From assembly GCF_013127955.1 (NCBI RefSeq), contig NZ_CP053435.1, forward strand, positions 5,084,001-5,148,000: 64,000 nucleotides of DNA. The letters are read 5' to 3'. Made by a program: the position numbers and the translations under genes. Source of the DNA: Spirosoma taeanense. Its GTDB lineage: Bacteria; Bacteroidota; Bacteroidia; Cytophagales; Spirosomataceae. The stretch's first letter is position 1; every line of letters begins with the position of its first letter. Under the pieces are notes generated by a model, which was given only the letters and a program-made list of their open reading frames with translations, was not told where the DNA came from and ran no database searches. Positions 34,014 through 45,723 of the stretch are shown piece after piece.

Positions 34014-36902
34014 ATGAAACTAAAACTTCACCAGACAGACTTGTTTGAAGACCGTCACCACGGTCAAACCAATACGGCCCAGGCCGAAATGCTTCAGACT
34101 CTTGGCGTCAATACCCTAGATGAGTTAATCGATCAGACCGTGCCGGAAGCAATCCGGCTTGAGCAGCCGCTCAACCTGCCCGCCCCCAAATCAGAAATTC
34201 AGTTTCTGACCGACCTTAAGCAGTTAGCGGCTCAGAACAAGGTTTATAAATCCTACATCGGCACCGGGTACTACGATACCATCACGCCCAACGTAATTCT
34301 CCGCAACATTCTCGAAAATCCGGCCTGGTACACAGCATACACGCCTTATCAGGCCGAAATTGCACAGGGCCGACTCGAAGCTCTGCTTAATTTCCAGACG
34401 GTTGTCTCGGACCTGACGGGTATGGATCTGGCCAACGCGTCGCTGCTCGACGAAGCAACCGCGGCAGCCGAAGCTATGACAATGCTGTACGCTACGCGCC
34501 CGCCCGCCCGCAAAACGGCAACAACGTACTTTGTGTCCGAGCGTTGCCACCCGCAAACCATTGACGTTATACGTACCCGGGCTACGCCAGTTGGTATTAC
34601 GGTACTTGTCGGCGATCACCGCTCGGTCGATCTGACCAGCGGAGACATTTTCGGATTGCTGCTTCAATACCCGGCATCCGACGGCGAAGTGTTTGACTAC
34701 ACCGACCTGATCGCTACGGCGCATGAGTTGGGCATCACAGTCGCCGTAGCAGCCGACCTGCTGGCGCTAACATTACTGACCCCTCCAGGCGAAATGGGGG
34801 CTGATGTTGTAGTTGGCTCTTCGCAACGGTTTGGCGTTCCTATGGGCTACGGTGGTCCCCACGCAGCCTTTTTTGCCACCCGGGACGCGTTCAAGCGCCA
34901 GATTCCCGGCCGCATCATCGGCGTATCCGTCGATGCGCAGGGCAACCCGGCGTTGCGTATGGCACTGCAAACCCGGGAGCAGCACATCCGGCGCGAAAAA
35001 GCGACGTCAAACATCTGTACAGCGCAGGTTCTGCTGGCCGTCATGGCGAGCAGCTACGCCGTTTACCACGGTCCGGCGCGTCTGCGCGCGATTGGCGAGC
35101 GGGTACACGGCCTGACCAAAGTTTTCGCGACCGCCCTGCGCTGGAATGGCTACGAAGTCAGCACCGAGAATTACTTCGACACGATTACGGTCAAAGTTGA
35201 CGATACGCATTCCCTGAAAAAATCGGCACGGGCGGCTCAGCTTAACCTGCGTTACCTACCCGATGGCCAGCACGTTGGCGTCTCGTTCGATGAAACGAAA
35301 ACGCTCAACGACGTAACGGAGCTGCTATCGGTTTTTGGAGTCAAAGCAAATATTGACGCTATTGTTGAAGAACTGGAAATTAAGTGGCCCGAGCGCTTAA
35401 TTCGCCAGTCGGATTACCTGACGCACCCGGTTTTCAATACGCACCATACCGAGCACGAGATGCTTCGGTATCTGAAGTCGCTGGAAGAGAAAGACCTGTC
35501 GCTGGTTCATTCCATGATTTCGCTCGGTAGCTGCACGATGAAATTGAACGCCACGGCCGAGATGATCCCCGTTACGTGGCCGGAATTTGGCAAGCTACAT
35601 CCCTTCGCCCCGAAAGATCAGGCCGCTGGTTATCAGCAGTTGTTCAACGATTTATCTGCCTGGCTCTGCGAAATCACGGGTTTTGCGGCCATGTCGCTGC
35701 AGCCGAATTCCGGTGCACAGGGAGAATACGCGGGTCTGATGGTTATCCGGGCCTACCACGAAAGCCGGAACGAAGCGCATCGAAACATCGCTCTTATTCC
35801 GCAGTCGGCACACGGCACCAACCCCGCCAGCGCGGTTATGGCTGGCATGAAAGTCGTCATTGTGAAATGCGACGAGCGCGGCAATATTGACGTGGCCGAT
35901 CTGAAAGCCAAAGCCGAACAGCACAGCAGCGACCTGTCGTGCCTGATGGTGACGTATCCGTCGACGCACGGTGTTTTTGAAGAAAGCATCAAGGAGATTT
36001 GCTCAGTCATTCACCAGAACGGTGGGCAGGTATATATGGACGGTGCAAACATGAACGCGCAGGTAGGTCTGACATCGCCCGCAAGCATCGGTGCCGACGT
36101 TTGTCACCTGAACCTGCACAAAACGTTCTGTATTCCACATGGCGGTGGCGGTCCCGGTATGGGTCCAATTGGTGTTGCTCCGCAGCTGGTGCCGTTCCTG
36201 CCCGGCCACGTTGACCTCGGCAGCGAAGGAGCCGTTTCGGCCGCTGCTTATGGCTCCGCCAGTATCCTGACGATTTCCTACGCCTACATTGCCATGATGG
36301 GCGGTGAAGGGCTGACCAACGCCACCAAACGGGCAATCCTGAACGCCAACTATATTAAAGCTCGTCTGGAAGGCCATTACGAAACGCTTTACACCGGCCT
36401 AAACGGTCGGGCTGCGCACGAAATGATTATTGACTGCCGTCCGTTCAAGCAGGCTGTAGGCATTGAAGTTGAAGATATCGCCAAGCGTCTGATGGACTAT
36501 GGTTTCCATGCACCGACCGTATCGTTCCCGGTTGCCGGTACGATGATGATCGAGCCGACCGAATCCGAATCAAAGGCTGAACTTGACCGCTTCTGCGACG
36601 CTATGATCGCGATCCGGAATGAGATTCGTGAGATTGAAAACGGGACGGCCGATCGCACGGACAACGTTCTGAAATACGCACCCCATACGGCTTCGGTTGC
36701 ACTGGCCGACGATTGGACCCGCTCATACAGCCGCGAAAAAGCAGTTTATCCTTTGCCGCAAGTTCGCGCCCGGAAATTCTGGCCGAGTGTGAGCCGAATT
36801 GATTCGGCCTACGGCGACCGCAATCTCGTATGCGCCTGCGTACCGACGGAGGCTTACGCAAGTGAAGTTGCCGAAGAAGTCAGTGTAGAACAACAGGCCT
36901 GA
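34014..36902 (+). CDS. gcvP: Glycine dehydrogenase (decarboxylating), P-protein
   Basis: This PLP enzyme of the glycine cleavage system decarboxylates glycine and passes the aminomethyl group to the lipoyl H-protein. I prefer ATG 34014 (962 aa, [17 protein letters not shown]) to the GTG at 33999. The protein has the two homologous halves of the single-chain form, with [11 protein letters not shown] in the first half. In the second half the PLP lysine lies in [20 protein letters not shown] (residue about 700). Length is standard. No gcvT or gcvH lies nearby. A strong terminator follows 18 bp after the stop. Confidence 0.97.
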   Translation: MKLKLHQTDLFEDRHHGQTNTAQAEMLQTLGVNTLDELIDQTVPEAIRLEQPLNLPAPKSEIQFLTDLKQLAAQNKVYKSYIGTGYYDTITPNVILRNILENPAWYTAYTPYQAEIAQGRLEALLNFQTVVSDLTGMDLANASLLDEATAAAEAMTMLYATRPPARKTATTYFVSERCHPQTIDVIRTRATPVGITVLVGDHRSVDLTSGDIFGLLLQYPASDGEVFDYTDLIATAHELGITVAVAADLLALTLLTPPGEMGADVVVGSSQRFGVPMGYGGPHAAFFATRDAFKRQIPGRIIGVSVDAQGNPALRMALQTREQHIRREKATSNICTAQVLLAVMASSYAVYHGPARLRAIGERVHGLTKVFATALRWNGYEVSTENYFDTITVKVDDTHSLKKSARAAQLNLRYLPDGQHVGVSFDETKTLNDVTELLSVFGVKANIDAIVEELEIKWPERLIRQSDYLTHPVFNTHHTEHEMLRYLKSLEEKDLSLVHSMISLGSCTMKLNATAEMIPVTWPEFGKLHPFAPKDQAAGYQQLFNDLSAWLCEITGFAAMSLQPNSGAQGEYAGLMVIRAYHESRNEAHRNIALIPQSAHGTNPASAVMAGMKVVIVKCDERGNIDVADLKAKAEQHSSDLSCLMVTYPSTHGVFEESIKEICSVIHQNGGQVYMDGANMNAQVGLTSPASIGADVCHLNLHKTFCIPHGGGGPGMGPIGVAPQLVPFLPGHVDLGSEGAVSAAAYGSASILTISYAYIAMMGGEGLTNATKRAILNANYIKARLEGHYETLYTGLNGRAAHEMIIDCRPFKQAVGIEVEDIAKRLMDYGFHAPTVSFPVAGTMMIEPTESESKAELDRFCDAMIAIRNEIREIENGTADRTDNVLKYAPHTASVALADDWTRSYSREKAVYPLPQVRARKFWPSVSRIDSAYGDRNLVCACVPTEAYASEVAEEVSVEQQA

Positions 36903-36920
36903 CAGGGCCTAACAACTATA

Positions 36921-36956
36921 AAAAGGGGACGCTCGCGATGAGCGTCCCCTTTTTTG
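36921..36956 (+). terminator. Terminator after gcvP
   Basis: AAAAGGGGACGCTC (36921-36934) pairs with 36940-36953 around GCGAT, followed by T's. The A/T ends make it usable from the atpC side as well. Confidence 0.93.
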
Positions 36957-36980
36957 TGTTTTGAGGTTGTGCGGCTTGGC

Positions 36981-37226
36981 TTAGGCAACTACAGCTTCGG
37001 CCAGCACCAGCACTCGGTTCTGAAGGACTTCAACAACGCCACCATCTACCGTGAACGTCTGCTGTCCCGAAGGTGTCTGCACAACAACGGGGCCACGAGC
37101 CAGCGTACTGACCAGGGGCGCATGGTTGTTCAGGACCTGAAACTGACCTTCGCTACCCGGAAACGTTACCGAGGAGGCTTCGCCAGAAAAGACCTTACGG
37201 TCGGGAGTAATAATATCTAACGTCAT
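36981..37226 (-). CDS. atpC: F-type ATP synthase subunit epsilon
   Basis: This is the epsilon subunit of the F1 rotor stalk. The 81 residues cover only the N-terminal beta-sandwich (MTLDIITPDRKVFSGEA, VTFPGSEGQFQVLNNHAPL, FTVDGGVVEVLQNRVLVLAE). The C-terminal helical hairpin that inhibits ATP hydrolysis in longer epsilons is absent; short forms are usual in Bacteroidota. It follows atpD after 194 bp on the same strand. The other ATP synthase genes are not in the window, so the atp genes are split. Confidence 0.93.
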   Translation of the reverse strand: MTLDIITPDRKVFSGEASSVTFPGSEGQFQVLNNHAPLVSTLARGPVVVQTPSGQQTFTVDGGVVEVLQNRVLVLAEAVVA

Positions 37227-37346
37227 AGCAATCTTGCTTACAAAGCTCCTTTTACGAAATTAAGCACGCGGCCATTCTGATTCGCCACCGATGGCCACGT
37301 GGCCTTAGCAGTAGTTTATTCCAGCCTGAGGCCTGGTAAAAACAAA

Positions 37347-37412
37347 GGCAGTCCGCAATGAAGCTTGTAAACGCTGTCTGTAACATCGATTTACGGCTCA
37401 CAACGGACTGCC
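37347..37412 (-). repeat. Inverted repeat between atpD and atpC
   Basis: GGCAGTCCG (37347-37355) is the exact complement of CGGACTGCC (37404-37412), with a 48-base loop, in the 194-bp atpD-atpC spacer. No T-run follows. A role in mRNA processing or stability is possible but unproven. Confidence 0.5.
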
Positions 37413-37420
37413 CGTATGAA

Positions 37421-39449
<2,029 letters not shown>

Positions 39450-40724
39450 ATGAAACGACTTCTCTTCCCCTTGCTGTTCGTCGGCCTGAGCGCATCGGCC
39501 CAGTCACTTTCCAAACCCGAAACCCGGGTAATTGCCACTATTCAGAATCAGTTACCCGAAACATTTCAGTTTCTGGAAAAGGTTGTCAATATCAACAGTG
39601 GCACTCTGAATAAGGAAGGCGTTCGGACTGTTGGCAAACTGATGGCTGATGAGTTCGAAAAACTAGGGTTCAAAACGGAATGGGTGTCACTGCCCGATTC
39701 CCTCAACCGGGCGGGTCATCTGGTCGCAACCCGGCAGGGTAAAAAAGGAAAGAAGTTGTTCTTGATCGGGCACCTGGACACCGTTTTTGAAAAAAGCCTG
39801 CCTATGGAACCCTTCACCCGGATCAACGATTCAACGGCTACGGGGCAGGGGGTGAATGACATGAAAGGGGGCGATGTGCTCGTGATTGCGGCTCTGAAAG
39901 CACTACATGCCCAGAAACTGCTCGACGATACATCGATCACGGTTTACTTTACGGGCGACGAAGAATCGTCAGGAGGAGCCGAAAGCCGGACTGATTTTAT
40001 TGAGCGTGCCCGACAATGCGATCTGGCGCTGGCGTTCGAAAGTGCGCAGGGATTGCAGAAAGTGACCACTGGTCGTCGGGGTTCCAGCAGTTGGACGCTC
40101 ACGGTAAAAGCCCGGACAGGTCACTCTTCCCGTATCTTCAACGAACTCGGCTACGGCGCTATCTACGAAGCAGCCCGCATCCTGACCGAATTTCGCCGGA
40201 CGCTGGGGCAGGAAGAATACCTTACGTTCAACCCCGGCCTGATCGTGGGCGGCTCGGAGGTATATTACGACAACCAGACCGCTCGAGCCGAAACCGTTGG
40301 CAAAACCAATATTATAGCGGGTTCCGCCCTGGTAAAAGGCGATCTGCGTTTTCTGACGGAAGCGCAGAAAGAAAAGGCTCGCGCCAGAATGCGGGAGATT
40401 GTCGACAAAAGTCTGCCGCTTACCAAAGCCGCAATTTCATTCAACGACGGTATTCCGGGTATGGAACCTACTCCTGCTAATGATGGCCTTCGCCAGCAGG
40501 TCGACAAAATTAGCCGCGACATGGGTCTGGGGCCCGTTGTCGCCGTTGATCCAAGCCAGCGTGGAGCCGGTGATGTGTCGTTCATTGCTCAGTATATGCC
40601 CTGCCTGGATGGCCTGGGTGCATCGGGGAAAGGCGCGCACAGTATCGAAGAGAGTTTGAATACAAAGGAATACCCATTGCTGATTCAGCGGGCGGCCCTG
40701 CTCATCTACCGACTGACACGCTGA
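39450..40724 (+). CDS. Secreted M20 family metallopeptidase (glutamate carboxypeptidase-like)
   Basis: The 424-residue protein has a signal peptide (MKRLLFPLLFVGLSASAQ). M20 zinc ligands appear as IGHLDTVF, GVNDMKGG and GDEESSGG, with the Glu of EE as the general base, and a late His in GKGAHSIEE. A dimerisation domain sits between residues about 205 and 320. Order and length match carboxypeptidase G2-like enzymes, which remove C-terminal Glu from peptides or folates. It stands alone between atpD and the large TPR gene. Confidence 0.9.
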   Translation: MKRLLFPLLFVGLSASAQSLSKPETRVIATIQNQLPETFQFLEKVVNINSGTLNKEGVRTVGKLMADEFEKLGFKTEWVSLPDSLNRAGHLVATRQGKKGKKLFLIGHLDTVFEKSLPMEPFTRINDSTATGQGVNDMKGGDVLVIAALKALHAQKLLDDTSITVYFTGDEESSGGAESRTDFIERARQCDLALAFESAQGLQKVTTGRRGSSSWTLTVKARTGHSSRIFNELGYGAIYEAARILTEFRRTLGQEEYLTFNPGLIVGGSEVYYDNQTARAETVGKTNIIAGSALVKGDLRFLTEAQKEKARARMREIVDKSLPLTKAAISFNDGIPGMEPTPANDGLRQQVDKISRDMGLGPVVAVDPSQRGAGDVSFIAQYMPCLDGLGASGKGAHSIEESLNTKEYPLLIQRAALLIYRLTR

Positions 40725-40855
40725 TAGCGCCACCGCATAATCCGGAAATCGCTTAGCCGACTAAGCGCAATATGCAGTTAATGACTTGCGTGACGTTATG
40801 GCTGATGGGACGTATGCGTTAGGCACTAACCAGCCTTCAACTACGTTTCTCTTTC

Positions 40856-43800
40856 ATGTCATCCTTGTTTTTCTGGAAAGAATGGAGCCGTTCGTACCGG
40901 CTTACCTATCTGCTTAGTCTTATTGTTTTCATTATCAGCCTGGTTCTATTCGTGGTGGCGTGGGCGCGGGGCCTGGCCAACGTAGTCCGCTGGGATGTCC
41001 TGAGCGAACTCAACGAATTGCCGGTTGCTTTTCACACATTCACCGACGGCCTGCTGGATTATGTCGTTAGAGGCAAAGCCTACGCGGTATCAGAGCAGTT
41101 CGTAGCCTCATCCATGCAGGTACGGCCGGGGGTTGCCACGGCTTTTCTCTCGGGAATCTGTATGGCGTTTGTACTACTGCTGAGCGCCATTACGCGCTTT
41201 GACCGAACCCGATATCTGGTCAGCATGGGCATGCTCATACTTGGGCTGGCTTTTTTCCGCTGGGAAATGCTGGAAGTGCCCGGTCTGGCCAGTAACTATT
41301 TGTTTCTGCTGCTGGCTTTTTTGTTTGGCTCCTTAAGCTATTATTTCCACGCGTTCCGACCCGACTACCCTATTCTTGTCCGACTAGGTGCGTTCAGCGT
41401 GCTCACAGGCCTGATCGCCATAACGCTGAATCTCTTATCGCCGGTGCCCTACCCGGCTATGGTGGTTATCAGTTACGGCATGCCCGTATTACTGGCATTC
41501 AGCGTTGGGTTTCTATTTTTCATCTCACCTGAAATCATTGCCGGACTGGTCTGGATTACGTCGGCCGGACGCTCGGACAGTACTGATCCGCAGACCACGA
41601 CGCGCCGAGCGTTAGGCGTAAATAATTTCCTGTTTATCAGCTTTCTTTATTTAATCAACCTGGCATTAATCTGGCTCAAGAACACTAAATCCATTGACTG
41701 GGATGTGTTGGCAATCAGCCCGTTCATCTTATACATTACGTCGGTTTCGCTCGGCGTCTGGGGGTTTCGGCGGTTAACCCAGCAGCAGGACGCAGTCTCT
41801 TTTCGGGATGGTGGTGCCTACCTCTACGTCGGCCTGGCCCTGCTCACGACGTTAACGATGGCCTACGTTTTCGCTACTGCCAATGACCCGCTGGTCGAAT
41901 TGTTTGAGGATGCGATTGTGTATACTCATCTGGCTATGGGGCTGATTTTTGTTGCTTACGTAGTGATTAATTTCTGGCCCATTTATCAGCAGAACCTGCC
42001 CGTTTATCGGATTTTGTACAAACCCAAACGACTGGAGTTAAGTCTGTTTCGCATCGTGGGTGTTTTTGGCGTCCTGGTCTTGCTGGCGTCGGGTGGCCTG
42101 ATTACTGTCCGGCAGGGCGTTGCGGGTTATTATAATGGGCTGGGCGATTATTACCTGGCTGCCAATGAACCGAATTCGGCTCATGCCTTTTACCAGCTCG
42201 CCCTGGAGCAGGAGTTTCAGAACCACAAGTCCAACTATGCGCTGGCCTCGCTGGCGCTCGCACAGAACAACCAGACGGCCGCTTCTTTCTTCTTCCAGCA
42301 GGCAACGCTCAAACAACCGAACCCGCACGATTACGCGGGTTTAGCGCAGACGTACCTCCAGACCGATCTCTTTTTCGAGGCAGTGAAAACGTTACAGCGG
42401 GGCCTGCGGGTTTTTCCAAACAGTAGCGAACTACAGAATAACCTAGGGTATCTCTACGCCCGCACGAGTGTGGCCGATTCGGCCTATTACTATCTGAAAG
42501 CTGCTACCGAACACGCCGACCGTGATGAAGTTGCCCAGTCGAACTTACTGTCTTTTTATGCCCGCAACCCCGTTGTTCTGACGGCCGATTCGAGTTTGAC
42601 GAAAAATCTGTCCGAATCAGATTATGAGTCGTATCAGGCCAACGCCCTGGCGTTACGTCTGCTAGCCGACAGCGATACCACGCAGGCTCATCGACCCGGC
42701 TGGTTAACGGGCAAGCAGGCAGACGAAGGGCTTAGCGTTGGGCGATTTGCCAGCCTGTATAATTACGCTTTGGTTAATCAACACCCCGATACAAGCCTGA
42801 CGGCAACGCTTCGGCACCGTTCGGCTGACCCAGCGAATCAGGACTTTGCCGATGACCTTTTGCTTGCCCGCGCCGTAGCGGAATATACTGCGCATAATCC
42901 TGCAGAAAGTTTTGCCTTGCTTGAACAGGTAGCCCAGGGCGACACCCGGAACGGCGACGCTTACCGGCAGACAACGGGGCTGTTAATGCTCGAACAGGAT
43001 TTGTATCGTCAGGCTGCCGATATATTGGGAAATAATACGGATACTACCTCAATCTATTACCGCGCCGTGGCTTTCACCAAAGCGGGGGATCTGGTAGCAG
43101 CTCAGTCACTCTGGGAAACGGCGGCCCGAAATGACCCCGCGGTGCAGGCACTCAAACAGGTGCTATATAACGAGCGGAAGCCGGAAACCGACCTTGAAAA
43201 AGCCTTTTACGTTACGTATCGATCTGACGATCTCAACCGGGGCACTTATTGGGAAACCATTCGGGATGGCAGCCTGAAAACGGTAGCGGGCGTATCGCTG
43301 GCCAACGACTACCTCGATCAGTTGCAGTGGCGGAATGCCCAGTTGGTGCTGTCTGGTCTGCCAGACCCTAAAGCGACGGAGGTAAATGCTTTCGCGACAT
43401 CCTTACGTAACGTTGCGGCCCTGCGTCTGTCGGCGTTTCGGCGGAGCGTCGGCTCAGCGCAGACTATGGCAAAGGAGCCGATTCTGGTACAACATGAAGC
43501 CGAACGTAACTACTGGCTCGGCCAGACCTACGAACGAACCCGGCAGCCTGCACAGGCCCGGCAGGCGTACCAGAAAGCTCTGCAACTGGCTCCGCTTGAC
43601 CCACGCATTGCAGCCTCAGCAGCTCAGCTTGAACGTCAGCAGAAGCGCGTAAAACAGGCATATGAGATTGTACTCAAAGCGTTGCCCTTCAACGAAAACA
43701 ACGTCGAGTTGCTGAAAACCTATATTACGCTTTGTCTCGACTTAAGTCTGTTTGATTACGCAGCGGATGCGCTGGCTAAGTTACAGGCTGCAGCCAATCC

Positions 43801-43882
43801 CTCCGACTATCAGGCGTTTCTGACGACTTATCAGGAAAATCTGGCGTCAATCGAAAAGGCGCGCCAAAAGTTTATGGAATAG
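40856..43882 (+). CDS. Large membrane protein with C-terminal TPR array
   Basis: The 1008-residue protein has an N-terminal membrane region of about 11-12 hydrophobic segments (residues about 15-425), then a soluble region rich in TPR-like helical pairs (for example YYLAANEPNSAHAFYQLAL, FEAVKTLQRGLRVFP, QPAQARQAYQKALQLAP). The TPR part probably faces the periplasm and binds partners. I do not recognise a catalytic motif. The start ATG is at 40856. A promoter for the next gene lies right at its stop. It may be a scaffold for envelope assembly; this is inference. Confidence 0.7.
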   Translation: MSSLFFWKEWSRSYRLTYLLSLIVFIISLVLFVVAWARGLANVVRWDVLSELNELPVAFHTFTDGLLDYVVRGKAYAVSEQFVASSMQVRPGVATAFLSGICMAFVLLLSAITRFDRTRYLVSMGMLILGLAFFRWEMLEVPGLASNYLFLLLAFLFGSLSYYFHAFRPDYPILVRLGAFSVLTGLIAITLNLLSPVPYPAMVVISYGMPVLLAFSVGFLFFISPEIIAGLVWITSAGRSDSTDPQTTTRRALGVNNFLFISFLYLINLALIWLKNTKSIDWDVLAISPFILYITSVSLGVWGFRRLTQQQDAVSFRDGGAYLYVGLALLTTLTMAYVFATANDPLVELFEDAIVYTHLAMGLIFVAYVVINFWPIYQQNLPVYRILYKPKRLELSLFRIVGVFGVLVLLASGGLITVRQGVAGYYNGLGDYYLAANEPNSAHAFYQLALEQEFQNHKSNYALASLALAQNNQTAASFFFQQATLKQPNPHDYAGLAQTYLQTDLFFEAVKTLQRGLRVFPNSSELQNNLGYLYARTSVADSAYYYLKAATEHADRDEVAQSNLLSFYARNPVVLTADSSLTKNLSESDYESYQANALALRLLADSDTTQAHRPGWLTGKQADEGLSVGRFASLYNYALVNQHPDTSLTATLRHRSADPANQDFADDLLLARAVAEYTAHNPAESFALLEQVAQGDTRNGDAYRQTTGLLMLEQDLYRQAADILGNNTDTTSIYYRAVAFTKAGDLVAAQSLWETAARNDPAVQALKQVLYNERKPETDLEKAFYVTYRSDDLNRGTYWETIRDGSLKTVAGVSLANDYLDQLQWRNAQLVLSGLPDPKATEVNAFATSLRNVAALRLSAFRRSVGSAQTMAKEPILVQHEAERNYWLGQTYERTRQPAQARQAYQKALQLAPLDPRIAASAAQLERQQKRVKQAYEIVLKALPFNENNVELLKTYITLCLDLSLFDYAADALAKLQAAANPSDYQAFLTTYQENLASIEKARQKFME

Positions 43883-43884
43883 TG

Positions 43885-43892
43885 TAGCTTTG
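43885..43892 (+). promoter_or_regulatory. Candidate -7 element before the 43907 gene
   Basis: TAGCTTTG matches TAnnTTTG exactly. It lies 2 bp after the TPR gene stop and 14 bp before the next ATG, so the transcript leader would be very short. Confidence 0.4.
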
Positions 43893-43906
43893 ACTTACCC
43901 TAAACT

Positions 43907-44437
43907 ATGGACAATATGAACAAAAAACTGAGCTGGACAAAAGAAGCGTTCAGCCGCGATATAGTCATAACCGAAAACAACCAGGTGGTTGGGGGGATGT
44001 CCCGCAATGTCTTAAGTCACGACGTTAACGCGTATCTATATGACGTACAGATTCGTTTCGACGTAACGGGTTTTTTGTTTCACAAAGTCAATATCCACGA
44101 CCTTAAAGCCGATAACCGAATCATTGGCCACATTGCTCTGCATTTTGGGAAACGGGCTGAACTGCAGCTGGAGACAGGTGAGTTGTACACCTGGAAACGG
44201 CATAACATGCTGATGCGCGAGTGGGACATGATCCGGGAGGGCGCTACTGATGCCGAAGATCAGGAAATTGTTAATTATACACTGGTTCGTCAGTTCCTGG
44301 CCGATCATGGCGACATTAATGTAGACGATACGAGTCCAGGTACGGCTATCGTGGTGTTAGCCGGCCTGTTTATCCGTAATTATTTCCAACGCCGTCGGCG
44401 CGCAGCCGCTGGTATCATCGCTGTCAGTGGGTCGTAA
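43907..44437 (+). CDS. Hypothetical protein with C-terminal membrane segment
   Basis: The 176-residue protein is strand-rich up to residue about 100 ([34 protein letters not shown]), a pattern reminiscent of LURP-one/tubby-like domains, followed by a helical part and a late hydrophobic segment ([16 protein letters not shown]). I cannot assign a family with confidence. Two ATGs (43907 and 43916) are possible starts. The ABC ATPase gene begins 11 bp after its stop on the same strand, so the two are probably co-transcribed and may act together. Confidence 0.62.
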   Translation: MDNMNKKLSWTKEAFSRDIVITENNQVVGGMSRNVLSHDVNAYLYDVQIRFDVTGFLFHKVNIHDLKADNRIIGHIALHFGKRAELQLETGELYTWKRHNMLMREWDMIREGATDAEDQEIVNYTLVRQFLADHGDINVDDTSPGTAIVVLAGLFIRNYFQRRRRAAAGIIAVSGS

Positions 44438-44448
44438 CGACAATTTGC

Positions 44449-45180
44449 ATGAATATTATCGAAACCCGCGACATCGCTAAACGCTACGTAATGGGCACCG
44501 AAGTGGTCGAAGCCCTTAAATCCATTACGATCAGTATTCAAAAAGGAGAGTATGTCGCGTTTATGGGTCCATCGGGATCTGGGAAATCCACGCTGATGAA
44601 CATTGTCGGCTGTTTAGACTCGCCTACCTCCGGGCAATATATTCTCAATAATCAGGACGTCAGCCGTATGGGTGAGAACGAACTGGCCGAAGTGCGAAAT
44701 AAAGAGATTGGCTTCGTTTTCCAGACGTTCAACCTGCTGCCTCGCCAGACCTCGCTCGAAAATGTAGCGCTGCCGCTTATCTATGCGGGCTATAGCAAAG
44801 CCGACCGCACGGAAAAAGCGATGCTGGCCCTCAAAAATGTGGGTTTGGAAAATCGCGCCGGTCACCGTCCCAATGAACTGTCGGGTGGTCAGCGGCAACG
44901 GGTGGCGGTTGCCCGGGCCTTAGTTAACGACCCCAGTATTCTGCTCGCCGACGAGCCAACGGGTAACCTCGACACCAAAACCTCCTACGAAATCATGGAT
45001 CTTTTCGACCAGATTCACAGCAAGGGCAACACAGTCATTATGGTGACCCACGAAGAAGACATTGCTGAATACGCCCACCGGATTGTCCGGCTCCGCGACG
45101 GCCTGGTTGAAACCGACCGCGCGAATACCAACATCCGCAAAGCCAATGTCCTGATGCAGTCCATAGCATCGGCGGAGTAA
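44449..45180 (+). CDS. ABC transporter ATP-binding protein (MacB/LolD type)
   Basis: The 243-residue ATPase has Walker [10 protein letters not shown], the signature [15 protein letters not shown], Walker [13 protein letters not shown] and the H-loop VTHEED. It belongs to the LolD/MacB/FtsE group, which serves MacB- or LolCE-type permeases for lipoprotein release or macrolide-like export. No permease gene adjoins it here; its only same-strand neighbour is the hypothetical gene at 43907. It may work with a permease encoded elsewhere. Confidence 0.93.
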   Translation: MNIIETRDIAKRYVMGTEVVEALKSITISIQKGEYVAFMGPSGSGKSTLMNIVGCLDSPTSGQYILNNQDVSRMGENELAEVRNKEIGFVFQTFNLLPRQTSLENVALPLIYAGYSKADRTEKAMLALKNVGLENRAGHRPNELSGGQRQRVAVARALVNDPSILLADEPTGNLDTKTSYEIMDLFDQIHSKGNTVIMVTHEEDIAEYAHRIVRLRDGLVETDRANTNIRKANVLMQSIASAE

Positions 45181-45199
45181 GGAATTACCAAACCGAACA

Positions 45200-45652
45200 C
45201 TAAGTAAGGGTCAATTGCTGGTGATTAAGTGGATGTTTTAGTAGCTCCCATGCTTCTTTAAACACGGCCGACTTTGGCTTACGCTGCCTTTTTTCCACTT
45301 CAACTAAGTGGATTTCAGACCCATATGCCACAAAGTCAGCTACGGGCAGAATGTAGAACGTGTGCAGTGCATCAATGTAAATAACTGCAAAATCAAAATC
45401 TGTAGTCTGATAAACATCACGAACCATCTCGCGTCGGTTTGTTTTTGTGCGTCGTGTGTCTACCACATAATTCCCACGTTTTTCATCAAACCAGGCGCTT
45501 TTCACTTGAATTTTAAGTAATCGGCCAGCAATATCGAATACCAGGTCATAAGGCAACCGGTCACCTACTGGTTTGCAGACTCCCCAGCCCCAACGCAATG
45601 CCTGTAGGATAACAGCCTGTTCGGCTATATCCCCTTTTTGTTTTGTCAACAT
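45200..45652 (-). CDS. PD-(D/E)XK homing endonuclease-like protein (I-Ssp6803I family)
   Basis: The 150-residue protein fits the group I intron-associated PD-(D/E)XK endonucleases. Catalytic-type residues sit at Glu11 (GDIAEQAV), Asp36 (LPYDLVFD), Gln49 and Lys51 (LKIQVKSA). I recall the same length and the same four positions for I-Ssp6803I, the homing endonuclease of the cyanobacterial tRNA-fMet intron. The gene lies downstream of an intron-bearing tRNA-fMet on the same strand, 71 bp beyond the 3' exon and after its terminator, so it is outside the intron. Its G+C looks lower than its neighbours', in line with horizontal arrival. It probably cleaves intron-free tRNA-fMet alleles; this activity is inferred. 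Confidence 0.82.
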   Translation of the reverse strand: MLTKQKGDIAEQAVILQALRWGWGVCKPVGDRLPYDLVFDIAGRLLKIQVKSAWFDEKRGNYVVDTRRTKTNRREMVRDVYQTTDFDFAVIYIDALHTFYILPVADFVAYGSEIHLVEVEKRQRKPKSAVFKEAWELLKHPLNHQQLTLT

Positions 45653-45692
45653 ACTTTCTCAAATAATATTTTGACAAAATAGGTATAAAAAG

Positions 45693-45721
45693 AAAAAGCC
45701 ACTGAAATTCAGTGGCTTTTT
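45693..45721 (-). terminator. Terminator after tRNA-fMet
   Basis: AAAAAGCCACTG pairs with CAGTGGCTTTTT around AAATT. Read on the minus strand it ends in T5 and begins 2 bases after the tRNA 3' end. It therefore separates the tRNA transcript from the endonuclease gene. Confidence 0.9.
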
Positions 45722-45723
45722 AG

